From JAIBAC01 sp046331095 (GTDB lineage: Bacteria; Actinomycetota; Acidimicrobiia; UBA2766): a DNA stretch of 64,000 bases. A program made the position numbers and the translations under genes. The notes beneath the pieces are model-generated. The model searched no databases and had not been told where the DNA came from. It saw nothing but the letters and a program-made list of their open reading frames with translations. The stretch's first letter is position 1. Each line of letters begins with the position of its first letter. The DNA lies in assembly GCA_046331095.1 (NCBI GenBank), contig JAXLRM010000004.1:62001-126000 (forward strand). The letters run 5' to 3'. Of the stretch, positions 52,662-60,727 are shown piece after piece.

Positions 52662-53807
52662 TCACAGCGCGCGGGAGATCAACTCCTTCATGATCTCGTT
52701 CGTGCCGCCGTAGATCTTCTGGACGCGGGCGTCGGCCCACAGCCTCGCGATTGGGTACTCGACCATGTAGCCGTAGCCGCCGAAGAGCTGGAGGCAGCGG
52801 TCGGCGACGACGGTCTGCTGCTCGGTCGTCCACCACTTGACCTTGGCGGCGTCGGTGACGCCGAGGGCGCCTGCGAGGTGCTTGTCGACGCAGTCGTCGA
52901 GGAAGCTCTGGGACACGCTCGCGAGCGTGTCGCACTCGGCGAGCTCGAAGCGGGTGTTCTGGAAGGCGAAGAGCGCCTTGCCGAAAGCCTGGCGTTCCTT
53001 GACGTACTTGACCGTCTCCTGCACGCTCAGGTGGGTCGCGGCGACCGCGCCGACGGACAGGATCAGGCGTTCCTGGGGGAGCTGTTCCATGAGCTGGACG
53101 AAGCCGCGCCCCTCGCTCTCGCCGAGCAGGTTCGTCGCCGGCACACGGACGTCGTCGAAGAAGAGCTCGCAGGTGTCGAGGCCGTGCTGGCCGACCTTTT
53201 CGAGGTTGCGGCCGCGGGAGAAGCCCGCACGGTCGGCCTCGACGAGGATCAGCGAGATGCCCCCCGCACCCTGGCTCGGGTCGGTCTTGGCGACCACGAT
53301 GACGAGGTCGCAGTGGAACCCGTTCGTGATGAAGGTCTTGGAGCCGTCGATGACGTAGTCGTCGCCGTCGCGGCGGGCGGTCGTCGCGACGGCCTGCAGG
53401 TCCGACCCCGTGCCCGGCTCGGTCATCGCGACGGCGCCGACGACCTCGCCGGTGGCCATCTTCGGCAGCCAGGTCGACTTGTGGTCGTGGGACCCGTAGG
53501 CGTTGACGTAGTGCGCCACGATGCCGGAGTGGACGCCGTTGCCGAGGCTCGGGGCCATGGCCCGGATCTGTCCCGTGATGATCGCGGCCTCGTGCGCGAA
53601 CGTGCCGCCGCCGCCGCCGAACTCCGCCGGGATCGAGGCGCAGAGCAGGCCGATCTCGCCGGCCTTGGTCCACAGCTCGCGGTCGACGTGCTGTTGGCGG
53701 CCGTAGCGCTCCTCGTTCGGCGTGGCTTCCTTGGTGAAGAAGTCGTAGGCGAGCTTCTCCAGCGCCTCGGTCTCGTCGTCCATCCAGCGCGGACGCGTCG
53801 TGGTCAT
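52662..53807 (-). CDS. acyl-CoA dehydrogenase
   Basis: A 381-residue enzyme with GAVAMTEPGTGSDLQAV, GSKTFITNGFHCD, KERQAFGKALFAFQNTRF and the terminal IYGGTNEIMKELISRAL, a classical medium/long-chain-type ACAD. GGAG lies 6 nt before ATG 53807. The gene is followed on the same strand by the split-barrel oxidoreductase gene (36-bp gap), which may be co-transcribed. It is the fifth ACAD in the window. Confidence 0.93.
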   Translation of the reverse strand: MTTTRPRWMDDETEALEKLAYDFFTKEATPNEERYGRQQHVDRELWTKAGEIGLLCASIPAEFGGGGGTFAHEAAIITGQIRAMAPSLGNGVHSGIVAHYVNAYGSHDHKSTWLPKMATGEVVGAVAMTEPGTGSDLQAVATTARRDGDDYVIDGSKTFITNGFHCDLVIVVAKTDPSQGAGGISLILVEADRAGFSRGRNLEKVGQHGLDTCELFFDDVRVPATNLLGESEGRGFVQLMEQLPQERLILSVGAVAATHLSVQETVKYVKERQAFGKALFAFQNTRFELAECDTLASVSQSFLDDCVDKHLAGALGVTDAAKVKWWTTEQQTVVADRCLQLFGGYGYMVEYPIARLWADARVQKIYGGTNEIMKELISRAL

Positions 53808-53949
53808 GGTGTGCTCCGTCCAGGTTCGCGGCGTCCCATTCAACGGTCCGCGCCGCCCGCTCACCAAGACGACGAGGGGCTGTCGTGTCGCGGTCCCGAG
53901 GCGTAGTTGCTGGCGGCAACACCTCGATCTCGGCGTTTGGCGAGCGTGC

Positions 53950-54642
53950 TCAGCCGTGTTCGAAGGCTTCGTCGCGGGTGTCGGATGCGGCGAGGACCGA
54001 GCGCGCGGGCGCTCCGTAGAACTCGGCGAAGCCCTCGACGATCTCCTCGAGAGGCAGGTCGGCGTAGCTGCCCCTGTCGCGGACGTACTCCATGTGCCTG
54101 TTGCCGTCGGTGTCGAAGGGGTGCAACAAGGCGTCGTGCTCGCCGTCGAAGTCGAGCACGCGGGTCCCGAAGCGCTCGCAGAGCTCCCGGTTGAAAGCCG
54201 AGCTCACCTTGAGCCAGTGGCCGCCGAGCCACAGCTCGCTGTAGCCGTGGAACGCGAACACGTCGGTGCCCATCGCCTCGCGCAGCTTGGCGCTCTGGAG
54301 GTGGTTGCGGACGTCGGCGAAGCCGAGGCGGGCGGGGATGCCGACCGCGCGGCACGCGGCGCTGAGGAGCACGGCCTTGGGGATGCAGAACGCGGCCTGC
54401 TGGTGGACGACGTTGCTCGCCCGGAACACCTCGGGGTCGGCGCTGACGGCGTAGGGGTCGTAGCGGATCCCGTCGCGCACGGCGAGGAACAGCGCCACGG
54501 CCTTGTCGCGCTCGGTCGTCGCGCCGGCCTCGCGACAGACCCGCTCCGCGAAGGCGGACACGTCGGGATGGGTCCAGTCGAGGTAGGGCGTCGGCGCGAG
54601 GCAGTCCTCGGGCCCGGGGTCGTCGGGGTCCATGTCGTTCAT
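53950..54642 (-). CDS. transglutaminase-like cysteine protein
   Basis: A 230-residue protein of the bacterial transglutaminase-like superfamily. The catalytic Cys is in AAFCIPKAVLLSAACRAVGIPARLG, the His in FAFHGYSELWLGGHWLKVS, and an acidic residue follows in the VSSAFNRELCERFGTRVLDFD region. It could be a peptidase or amidase. ATG 54642 (MNDMDPDD) is chosen, although ATG 54633 is equally possible. It is divergent from the RHH/MazF operon. Confidence 0.87.
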   Translation of the reverse strand: MNDMDPDDPGPEDCLAPTPYLDWTHPDVSAFAERVCREAGATTERDKAVALFLAVRDGIRYDPYAVSADPEVFRASNVVHQQAAFCIPKAVLLSAACRAVGIPARLGFADVRNHLQSAKLREAMGTDVFAFHGYSELWLGGHWLKVSSAFNRELCERFGTRVLDFDGEHDALLHPFDTDGNRHMEYVRDRGSYADLPLEEIVEGFAEFYGAPARSVLAASDTRDEAFEHG

Positions 54643-54742
54643 CTCGTGCCCGGGGACTCTATGCGCCACCCGGGGGCGGCACGCAGGTCGCGCCACCGGC
54701 GCCAACCGCTTCGTTCCCCTGAATCGTGCCCTGGCCCAAGGT

Positions 54743-54770
54743 GTCATACGTGTTATGGTCGCCGTATGAC
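54743..54770 (+). promoter_or_regulatory. promoter with operator over the RHH antitoxin start codon
   Basis: GTCATACG (54743-54750), 12 nt, CGTATGAC (54763-54770) is a perfect 8-bp inverted repeat. It contains TATGGT (54754-54759) as -10 box and includes the ATG at 54766 in its right arm. The mRNA would be leaderless, so bound antitoxin would block both the start point and the start codon. This is the expected form of toxin-antitoxin autoregulation. Confidence 0.65.
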
Positions 54771-55017
54771 GATGTTGAGCTTCCGGGTCGACGCCACCGA
54801 CGCCGCGGCGGCGCAGCGGTGGGCCGAGCGACTGGGCGTGGATCGCTCCCATTTGCTGCGCGACGCACTGCGTAGGCACCTCGTGCGGCTCGCGAGCGAG
54901 GACGACGACGCGCGCTGGGAGGAGGCGCCCCTGACCGAGGCCGAGCGATCGCTCGCCGACATCGCGGACTGGGGCCCGGCGGAGGACTGGACGGACTGGG
55001 CAGATGCAACGCGGTGA
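54766..55017 (+). CDS. ribbon-helix-helix antitoxin of a MazEF-like pair
   Basis: An 83-residue protein. MTMLSFRVDATDAAAAQRWA is the RHH beta strand and first helix, with VDRSHLLRDALRRHLVRLA as the second helix. An acidic tail rich in Trp (ARWEEAPLTEAERSL, then WGPAEDWTDWAD) would bind the toxin. It overlaps the toxin gene by 14 bp. RHH antitoxins paired with MazF-type toxins are common in actinobacteria. Confidence 0.87.
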   Translation: MTMLSFRVDATDAAAAQRWAERLGVDRSHLLRDALRRHLVRLASEDDDARWEEAPLTEAERSLADIADWGPAEDWTDWADATR

Positions 55018-55312
55018 GGTCTGGTTCGCCGCGACGCCCGGCGGTGACCGCCCCGTCCTGGTCCTGACCCGCGACCCGGTCGCCGATCGGATCGCCTCGG
55101 TGGTGGTCGTGGCGCTCACGAGGACGCGACGCGGCCTCGTCTCCGAGCTCGAGCTCAGCGCCGAAGCCGACGGCCTGCCCACCGACTGCGTCGCGAACTT
55201 CGACAACATCCACACCCTCGCGCGCGACCGCTTCCGCCGCCGGGTGAGTGCGCTCTCGCCGTCGCGTATGGCCGAGGCGTGCCGGACGCTGGAGGCCGCT
55301 ACGGGCTGCTGA
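55004..55312 (+). CDS. MazF/PemK-family endoribonuclease toxin
   Basis: A 102-residue SH3-like barrel protein: MQRGEVWFAATPGGDRPVLV with the family start RGEVWxA, the RPVLVLTRD strand, VVVALTRTRRGL with the usual catalytic Arg/Thr region, and DCVANFDNIHTLAR. It should cleave mRNA at specific short sequences. The length is normal and no key segment is missing, so it is probably active. Translation is coupled to the antitoxin. Confidence 0.9.
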   Translation: MQRGEVWFAATPGGDRPVLVLTRDPVADRIASVVVVALTRTRRGLVSELELSAEADGLPTDCVANFDNIHTLARDRFRRRVSALSPSRMAEACRTLEAATGC

Positions 55313-55407
55313 CGCGCAGCACTCGCAACGGTGCCCCGGCTGCCGTGATCCTCAGCCCCGAGGACCTCCAGGCCCTCGAGGACACGATCGATCTGCTGTC
55401 GGATCCT
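55297..55407 (+). pseudogene. remnant of a Phd/YefM-type antitoxin gene
   Basis: The frame reads RYGLLTRSTRNGAPAAVILS then PEDLQALEDTIDLLSDP. This is the central part of Phd/YefM antitoxins (VTRNGRPAAVLLSPxDLESLEETLELLSDP in the family). The N-terminal strand and the toxin-binding C-terminus are absent. It begins inside the end of the MazF-like gene and is cut off exactly where the copper promoter starts. No partner RelE/Doc toxin is seen. Confidence 0.65.
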
Positions 55408-55435
55408 TGCAACATACCCCAGGGGGGTATAGTAT
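55407..55435 (+). promoter_or_regulatory. CsoR operator within the copper operon promoter
   Basis: TTGCAA (55407-55412), 17 nt, TAGTAT (55430-55435) forms the promoter. ATACCCC (55414-55420), 3 nt, GGGGTAT (55424-55430) fills the spacer. This GC-tract dyad flanked by TA is the classical CsoR site. The regulator is encoded at the end of the same operon, so copper should induce copZ, copA and csoR. Confidence 0.8.
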
Positions 55436-55474
55436 CGGGACGTCCGCGAGAGAACTCCCGATCGGAGCATCGAG

Positions 55475-55681
55475 ATGGCGACCACGACCTACCAGGTGAA
55501 CGGCATGACCTGCGGCCACTGCGTGGCATCGGTGACCGAGGAGGTGTCGGCGCTCGCCGGCGTCACCGGCGTCGACGTCGACCTCGCGAGCGGCCGCGTC
55601 GAGGTGACCTCCGATGCGCCGCTCGACGACGCGGCGGTCGTCGCGGCCGTGACGGAGGCGGGCTACGAGGTGCAGCGGTGA
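55475..55681 (+). CDS. copZ: CopZ-like copper chaperone
   Basis: A 68-residue heavy-metal-associated domain with ferredoxin-like fold. The metal site is GMTCGHC (C13, C16). The rest (VTEEVSALAGVTGVDVDLAS, TEAGYEVQR) fits the full-length family. It binds Cu(I) in the cytoplasm and passes it to CopA. It is the first gene of the copper operon, overlapping the next gene by GTGA. Confidence 0.93.
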   Translation: MATTTYQVNGMTCGHCVASVTEEVSALAGVTGVDVDLASGRVEVTSDAPLDDAAVVAAVTEAGYEVQR

Positions 55682-55830
55682 ACGTCGCGGCCCGCCTCGG
55701 CGCCTTCGCGCTGATCCTCGCGGTCACCTTCGGGGGCGGCTGGGCGCTCGGCGCCGCGACCGGCCCCGACGCACCGGCGCAGCCCGCCCCGCCGGTCCAG
55801 GACCAGCCCCACATGGGGGGCCACCCGTGA
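55678..55830 (+). CDS. 50-residue single-helix membrane peptide in the copper operon
   Basis: GTG 55678 overlaps the copZ stop and the peptide's stop overlaps the copA start (GTGA both times), so it is translated in series with them. It has one hydrophobic helix (LGAFALILAVTFGGGWALGAA) and a short outer tail rich in Pro, Gln, His and Met ending PHMGGHP, residues that can bind copper. In related operons the corresponding protein is usually much longer, with the same kind of N-terminal helix; here only that part is left. It may be a small copper-binding peptide or a truncated gene. Confidence 0.65.
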   Translation: MNVAARLGAFALILAVTFGGGWALGAATGPDAPAQPAPPVQDQPHMGGHP

Positions 55831-58088
55831 GCGCCCCCGCGAGCCCCCAGAACGCGGCCGCCGTCGAGCACCGCTTCGTCGACCTCGACATCGAGGGCAT
55901 GACCTGTGCTTCGTGTGCGACCCGCATCGAGCGCAAGCTCAACAAGCTCGACGGCGTGACGGCGACGGTGAACTACGCGACCGAGCAGGCCCGCGTCGAC
56001 GTCGCCGCCGGAGTCGACGACGCCCGCCTCGTCGCCGAGGTCGAGGCCGCCGGGTACAAGGCCCATGTCCCCGAACCCCCGGGCAGCGCCGACCACGACG
56101 GCGGGGACGAGCGCGACGACCCGACGCGTTCGCTGCGCGACCGCCTCGTCGTCTCGACGGTGCTGGCGGTCCCGGTCATCCTGATGGCGATGGTCCCCGT
56201 GCTGCAGTTCGACGACTGGCAGTGGCTGTCGCTCACCCTCGCCGCGCCCGTGATCGTCTGGGGCGCGCTGCCGTTCCACCGTGCCGCCTGGACGAACCTG
56301 CGCCACGGCACCGCCACGATGGACACCCTCATCTCGGTCGGCACCCTCGCCGCGTTCGGCTGGTCGCTCTACGCCCTGTTCTTCGGCCAGGCCGGCACGC
56401 CGGACATGCGCATGGGCTTCGACCTGAGCATGACCCGCGGTGGCGGCCAGCACGAGATCTACCTCGAGGTCGCCGCCGGGGTCACCGTGTTCATCCTCGC
56501 GGGCCGCTACTTCGAGGCCCGCGCCAAGCGCCGCTCCGGCGCGGCGCTGCGGGCGCTGCTCGAACTCGGCGCCAAGGACGTCGCCGTGCTGCGCGACGGC
56601 GTGGAGACGCGCATCGCCGTCGAGGACCTCGCCGTCGGCGACCGCTTCGTCGTGCGCCCCGGCGAGAAGGTCGCAACCGACGGCGTCGTCGAGGAAGGCA
56701 CCTCGGCGATCGACGCGTCGCTGCTCACGGGCGAGAGCGTGCCCGTCGAGGTCGGCCCCGGCGACGCCGTCACCGGCGCCACAGTCAACGCGGGCGGCCG
56801 CCTCGTCGTGCGCGCGACCCGTGTCGGCGCCGACACGGCGCTGGCCCAGATCGCCCGTCTCGTGACCGATGCGCAGACCGGCAAGGCCCCCGTGCAGCGT
56901 CTCGCCGACCGGGTCTCGGCGGTCTTCGTCCCGACCGTCATCGCGCTCGCGGCCGGGACCCTCGGGTTCTGGCTCGGCTGGGGCGCCGGTTCGGCGGTGG
57001 CGTTCACGGCCGCGGTGGCGGTGCTGATCATCGCCTGCCCGTGCGCCCTCGGCCTCGCGACGCCGACGGCGCTCATGGTCGGCACCGGCCGCGGCGCTCA
57101 GCTCGGCATCCTGATCAAGGGCCCCGAGATCCTCGAGTCGACGCGGGCGGTCGACACGATCGTCCTCGACAAGACCGGCACCGTCACGGACGGGCGCATG
57201 ACCCTCGTCGACGTGGTCACCGACGCGGCCACCGAGGCCGAGGCGCTGCGCCTCGCCGGCAGCGTCGAGGACGCGAGCGAGCACCCCATCGCCGCCGCGA
57301 TCGCGCAGGGCGCCCGCGACCGCGGCGTCGAGCTCGCGGCGGTGGACGCCTTCGCGAGCACCCACGGCCTCGGCGTCGCGGGGACCGTCGACGGCCATGA
57401 CGTGGTCGCGGGCCGTCCGCGCTTCCTCGCCGACGCCGGCCTCGCGGCGTCGCCCGCCCTCGAAGCGGCCATGGCCGCCGCACAGGACGCAGGCCGCACC
57501 GCCGTCCTCGTCGGCTGGGACGGCTGCGTCCGCGCCGTCCTCGTCGTCGCCGACACCGTCAAGGACACGTCGCCGGAGGCGGTTCGCCGCTTGCGGGCCC
57601 TCGGGCTCACCCCGGTGCTGCTGACCGGCGACAACGAACGCGCCGCCCGCGCCGTCGCCGCCGAGGTCGGCATCGACGAGGTCCACGCCGAGGTCCTGCC
57701 GCGGGACAAGGTCGCGGAGATCCGCCGCCTCCAGGACGCCGGCCGCGTCGTCGCCATGGTCGGCGACGGCGTGAACGACGCCGCCGCCCTCGCACAGGCC
57801 GACCTCGGTCTCGCGATGGGCACCGGCACCGACGTCGCGATCGAGGCATCCGACATCACCCTCGTGCGCGGCGACCTGCGGTCCGCGGCCGACGCGATCC
57901 GCCTGTCGCGGCGGACGCTCGCCACGATCAAGGGCAACCTGTTCTGGGCGTTCGCCTACAACGTGGCGGCGATCCCCCTGGCCGCCGCGGGGTTGTTGAA
58001 CCCGCTCATCGCCGGCGCCGCGATGGCGTTCTCGAGCGTGTTCGTCGTGACCAACAGCCTGCGGCTGCGCCGCTTCCGGCCTGCCTGA
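55827..58088 (+). CDS. copA: copper-exporting P1B-type ATPase
   Basis: A 753-residue P-type ATPase. One N-terminal HMA domain has GMTCASC (about 25-31). Eight helices include the CPC motif in IACPCALGLATP (about 404). The actuator has LLTGES (about 301), the phosphorylation Asp is in DKTGT (about 448), SEHPIA holds the nucleotide-site His, and the hinge is MVGDGVND (about 646). Near the membrane-site end AYNVAAIPLAAAG matches the Cu(I) subgroup. It exports Cu(I) received from CopZ. GTG 55827 overlaps the preceding stop. Confidence 0.95.
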   Translation: MSAPASPQNAAAVEHRFVDLDIEGMTCASCATRIERKLNKLDGVTATVNYATEQARVDVAAGVDDARLVAEVEAAGYKAHVPEPPGSADHDGGDERDDPTRSLRDRLVVSTVLAVPVILMAMVPVLQFDDWQWLSLTLAAPVIVWGALPFHRAAWTNLRHGTATMDTLISVGTLAAFGWSLYALFFGQAGTPDMRMGFDLSMTRGGGQHEIYLEVAAGVTVFILAGRYFEARAKRRSGAALRALLELGAKDVAVLRDGVETRIAVEDLAVGDRFVVRPGEKVATDGVVEEGTSAIDASLLTGESVPVEVGPGDAVTGATVNAGGRLVVRATRVGADTALAQIARLVTDAQTGKAPVQRLADRVSAVFVPTVIALAAGTLGFWLGWGAGSAVAFTAAVAVLIIACPCALGLATPTALMVGTGRGAQLGILIKGPEILESTRAVDTIVLDKTGTVTDGRMTLVDVVTDAATEAEALRLAGSVEDASEHPIAAAIAQGARDRGVELAAVDAFASTHGLGVAGTVDGHDVVAGRPRFLADAGLAASPALEAAMAAAQDAGRTAVLVGWDGCVRAVLVVADTVKDTSPEAVRRLRALGLTPVLLTGDNERAARAVAAEVGIDEVHAEVLPRDKVAEIRRLQDAGRVVAMVGDGVNDAAALAQADLGLAMGTGTDVAIEASDITLVRGDLRSAADAIRLSRRTLATIKGNLFWAFAYNVAAIPLAAAGLLNPLIAGAAMAFSSVFVVTNSLRLRRFRPA

Positions 58089-58118
58089 CCCGCCGCCCCC
58101 GATCCCGGAGGAGTGCCC

Positions 58119-58403
58119 ATGCGCGGCTACACGATCAGCAAGGACGACTACCAGAAGCGCTTGCGCCGCATCGAAGGCCAGGTCCGCGGCCTGCAGCGCA
58201 TGATCGACGAGGACGCCTACTGCATCGACGTGCTGACCCAGATCGCGTCGGTCACCAAGGCCCTCCAGAGCGTCGCGCTGGGACTCCTCGACGAGCACGT
58301 GCGCCACTGCGTCGCCCACGCCGAGGGCCGCCACGGCTCGGAACCCCGAGAGGACATGGTCGACGAGGCCGTGCGCGCGATCGAACGGCTCCTGCGCGCT
58401 TGA
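58119..58403 (+). CDS. csoR: CsoR-family copper-sensing repressor
   Basis: A 94-residue all-helical repressor. The Cu(I) ligands are C35 (DAYCIDVL), H60 and C64 (DEHVRHC), matching the Cys-His-Cys pattern of CsoR. Conserved RLRRIEGQVRGLQRMI supplies DNA-contact residues. It represses the operon through the site at 55414-55430. GGAGGAG lies 5 nt before ATG 58119, which is preferred over GTG 58113. It lies 30 nt after copA in the same operon. Confidence 0.94.
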   Translation: MRGYTISKDDYQKRLRRIEGQVRGLQRMIDEDAYCIDVLTQIASVTKALQSVALGLLDEHVRHCVAHAEGRHGSEPREDMVDEAVRAIERLLRA

Positions 58404-58482
58404 CGTGCACCGGCCCCGTAGGCGGCCGTGCGGGTACGGTCTCCTACGTCCATGCCGGGGCCGCAGCGGAGGGCCGGAAGCG

Positions 58483-59547
58483 ATGACCTTGCTCGCCGAG
58501 ATGACCGAACGGGCCGCAGGTGCGGTGATGCGCTTCGGTGCCGCCTTGCCCGAACCGCTCCAGCACCTCCTCTCCACCGGTCAGCCGTACCGGATCGACG
58601 GGCAGGAGTTGGCGCCCGAGGTGCGCCTCGCCCTGGCGTTGATGAACCGCCTCGGTGGGGAATCCTTCGAGGACTTCCCGCCACCGCAGGCACGCAAGCG
58701 CCTCGACGCGGAGGCGCGCGTCTTCGCGGGCAAGCCGCTGCGCGTGGACGCGGTCGTGGAGCAGCGCATCCCCGGGCCTGCCGGCGACATCCCGGCGCGG
58801 CTGTACCGGGCACGACCGCCGGCGAACTCGGACCGCCGGCCCCTCGTCGTGTACTTCCACGGCGGCGGCTGGGTCGTGGGCAGCCTCGACTCCCACGACC
58901 CCGTGGCCCGCCACCTCGCACGCGAGACCGGTGCGCTCGTGCTCGCGGTCGGCTACCGCCTCGCGCCGGAGGACCCGTTCCCGGCCGCGGTCGAGGACTG
59001 CCAGGCGGCGTTCGAGTGGGCGGTCGCGCAAGCCGCGTCCCTCGGTGCAGACGCCGACCGCGTCGCCGTCGCGGGCGACAGTGCCGGGGGCAACCTGGCC
59101 GCGGTCGTCGCCCAACAAGCTGCCGTCAAGGGCGGACCGGCGCCGGCGCTGCAGGTCCTGATCTATCCCGTGACCGACCTGTCGTCCAAGCACGACTCCT
59201 ACCGGCTCTTCCCCGACGGGTTCTTCCTGACCGAGAAGCAGATGGACTGGTACCGCAACCACTACATCGGCGACGACCCCGGCACCGACCCCCGCATCTC
59301 GCCGCTGCTCGCCGACGACGACGTCCTGCGCGAGGTGTGTCCCGCCTACGTGACGACGGCCGGCTTCGACGTGCTCCGCGACGAGGGCGAGGCCTACGCC
59401 GCCCGCCTCGACAAGGCCGGCGTGCCGACCGAGGTCGTGCGCCACAGCGGCCTCATCCACGGTTGGGTCAACGCCACCGGCCTCGGCCGCACACCCGCGT
59501 CCGCCGGCGCCGCCCTCGCCGCCGCCATCCGCGCCGGCCTCGCCTGA
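58483..59547 (+). CDS. alpha/beta hydrolase of the hormone-sensitive-lipase family
   Basis: A 354-residue esterase. The oxyanion motif YFHGGGWVVGSLDSHD, nucleophile elbow VAGDSAGGNLAA (Ser), acid in TAGFDVLRDEGEAYA (Asp) and His in GLIHGWVNATG are all in place. An N-terminal cap of about 100 residues precedes the core, as in this family. It probably hydrolyses short acyl esters. GGAAG lies just upstream of ATG 58483. It converges on a TetR gene across a repeat-filled gap, so the TetR gene is not a classical divergent neighbour. Confidence 0.93.
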   Translation: MTLLAEMTERAAGAVMRFGAALPEPLQHLLSTGQPYRIDGQELAPEVRLALALMNRLGGESFEDFPPPQARKRLDAEARVFAGKPLRVDAVVEQRIPGPAGDIPARLYRARPPANSDRRPLVVYFHGGGWVVGSLDSHDPVARHLARETGALVLAVGYRLAPEDPFPAAVEDCQAAFEWAVAQAASLGADADRVAVAGDSAGGNLAAVVAQQAAVKGGPAPALQVLIYPVTDLSSKHDSYRLFPDGFFLTEKQMDWYRNHYIGDDPGTDPRISPLLADDDVLREVCPAYVTTAGFDVLRDEGEAYAARLDKAGVPTEVVRHSGLIHGWVNATGLGRTPASAGAALAAAIRAGLA

Positions 59548-59581
59548 ACCCGGTTCCCGGGCGCGCCCGCCGGACGAATCA

Positions 59582-59708
59582 GCCTTCTGGGCGCGCCCAG
59601 CCCATCCGGATGGGGTGAGCGCGCCCAGGTCGGGATTTCGCCGGGCGGGCGCGCCCAGGTCGGGATTTCGCCGGGCGGGCTCGCCCAGTACGGGGATTGC
59701 CGACGGTC
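59582..59708. repeat. dispersed palindromic repeat, copy C with a 30-bp tandem array
   Basis: Left arm CTTCTGGGCGCGC and right arm GCGCGCCCAG flank a loop containing the palindrome CCCATCCGGATGGG. The right-arm unit, GCGCGCCCAG followed by GTCGGGATTTCGCCGGGCGG, is then repeated with a 30-bp period at 59619 and 59649, with a diverged third unit at 59679. Copy A at 42795-42824 has a single such unit. It lies in the convergent gap after the esterase gene. Confidence 0.8.
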
Positions 59709-59719
59709 CGGTCCGCACG

Positions 59720-59870
59720 AGTCCCGGGGGTTGGAGCACCACACGGCCAAAGTCCCGGGGTTGGAGCACCACACGGCCAAAGTCCCGGGGGTTGGAGCAC
59801 CACACGGCCAAAGTCCCGGGGTTGGAGCACCACAGCGCCAAAGTCCCGGGGTCGGAGAACCACGAGCGCG
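59720..59870. repeat. tandem array with alternating 31/30-bp period
   Basis: AGTCCCGGGG, (G), TTGGAGCACCACACGGCCAA starts at 59720, 59751, 59781, 59812 and 59842. The unit lengths are 31, 30, 31 and 30 bp, then a diverged fifth unit. The first three units are identical except for one G, so the higher-order unit is 61 bp. There are no unique spacers, so it is not a CRISPR array. Noncoding as far as I can tell. Confidence 0.9.
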
Positions 59871-59892
59871 ATTTCGCGCGCTCCAGTTCTCC
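59854..59892. terminator. compound hairpin at the end of the tandem array
   Basis: GGAGAAC, 3 nt, GAGCGCG, a 6-nt loop, CGCGCTC, 2 nt, GTTCTCC forms two stacked perfect 7-bp stems. It lies between convergent genes, 54 nt from the tetR stop, and could terminate transcripts from both sides. Its left arm is the fifth array unit, so the array may be amplified half-hairpins. Confidence 0.55.
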
Positions 59893-59945
59893 AAGCCCCT
59901 CCGTTTGGCCGGATCCTTATCCAAGGGGGGTGCGACACCAGCCAC

Positions 59946-60584
59946 CTAGGAGCGGCGTGGCCCGGGTTCGGGGTCCGGCGGTGAGGGCCATGGTGTTGCC
60001 CCGAGGCGACGGTGCATGGCCGTGAGCTCGTCACGGAGGACCCCGAGTTCGAGGTCGAGATCGCCGGCTTCGACCAGGTAGCGCTCGAAGATCCTCCACC
60101 CGAGTGCGGAGGCCACGATCTGGGCGCCGCGCAGACGCGCCGAACGTTCGTTCTGGCCGTAGTTGTCGACGACGACCTGCGCGAGTGCGAGCATCGGGTT
60201 GAACGGCCCGCCGGTCGGGGGGCCGCCGGGATCGGTGATCGCGTAGTGGGTGAGCATGACCGTCCAACGCCCCATCACGGAGTCCCGCTCGAAGCTGATC
60301 TGTTCGAGGGGGCGCTCGACGACCTCACGGGCCAGCGCCTCGGTCAGGTCGTCGAAGACAGCCCGGATCAGTTCGTCACGATTGCCGATGTAGCGTGAGA
60401 TGAGCCCGAGCTGGACGTTCGCGCCGGCGGCGACGTCACGCAAGGTGACTTCGGTGACGCCGAAGCGGGCGAAGAGGTCCCCGGCCGCGTCGAGCACGGC
60501 GCGGCGCACCTCGGCGGGGCCGGCGGGCTCACCGTCTGCTCGCCGGGGTCCCGGCCGGGACCGTCGTGGATTCGCTTCGCTCAT
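59946..60584 (-). CDS. TetR-family transcriptional regulator
   Basis: A 212-residue regulator. The N-terminal helix-turn-helix is AVLDAAGDLFARFGVTEVTL then RDVAAGANVQLGLISRYIGNRDEL, with the family tyrosine in the recognition helix. The ligand-binding domain starts near 85 and has no close match that I recognise. ATG 60584. It is separated from the esterase by the repeat cluster. Possible targets are its own gene and the plus-strand genes from 60.7 kb. Confidence 0.9.
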   Translation of the reverse strand: MSEANPRRSRPGPRRADGEPAGPAEVRRAVLDAAGDLFARFGVTEVTLRDVAAGANVQLGLISRYIGNRDELIRAVFDDLTEALAREVVERPLEQISFERDSVMGRWTVMLTHYAITDPGGPPTGGPFNPMLALAQVVVDNYGQNERSARLRGAQIVASALGWRIFERYLVEAGDLDLELGVLRDELTAMHRRLGATPWPSPPDPEPGPRRS

Positions 60585-60714
60585 CGTGCTCGCCGTCCTC
60601 GCAGGTCATGGTATGCCCAGGGCCGTCGGTCGGTGTCCCGGCGGAGGGCGGGCAGCGTCGACGGGCTCGCCCGCGTCTCGTCGGAGGTGTTCGCCCGGGC
60701 GCACGGCAGGCGGC

Positions 60715-60720
60715 TAACGT
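60715..60720 (+). promoter_or_regulatory. -10 box of leaderless three-helix-bundle mRNA
   Basis: TAACGT ends 7 nt before GTG 60728. The same hexamer and spacing are used by vapB at 5772. Confidence 0.5.
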
Positions 60721-60727
60721 CGCGATT

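Noticed and set aside
55408..55830. Continuation of the Phd-like frame through the copper promoter to 55830
   Set aside because: After LLSDP the frame runs through the CsoR operator and copZ in a wrong phase and loses all protein-like character.
59720..59870. Possible CRISPR array
   Set aside because: The 30/31-bp units are contiguous without unique spacers, and no cas genes are in the window.
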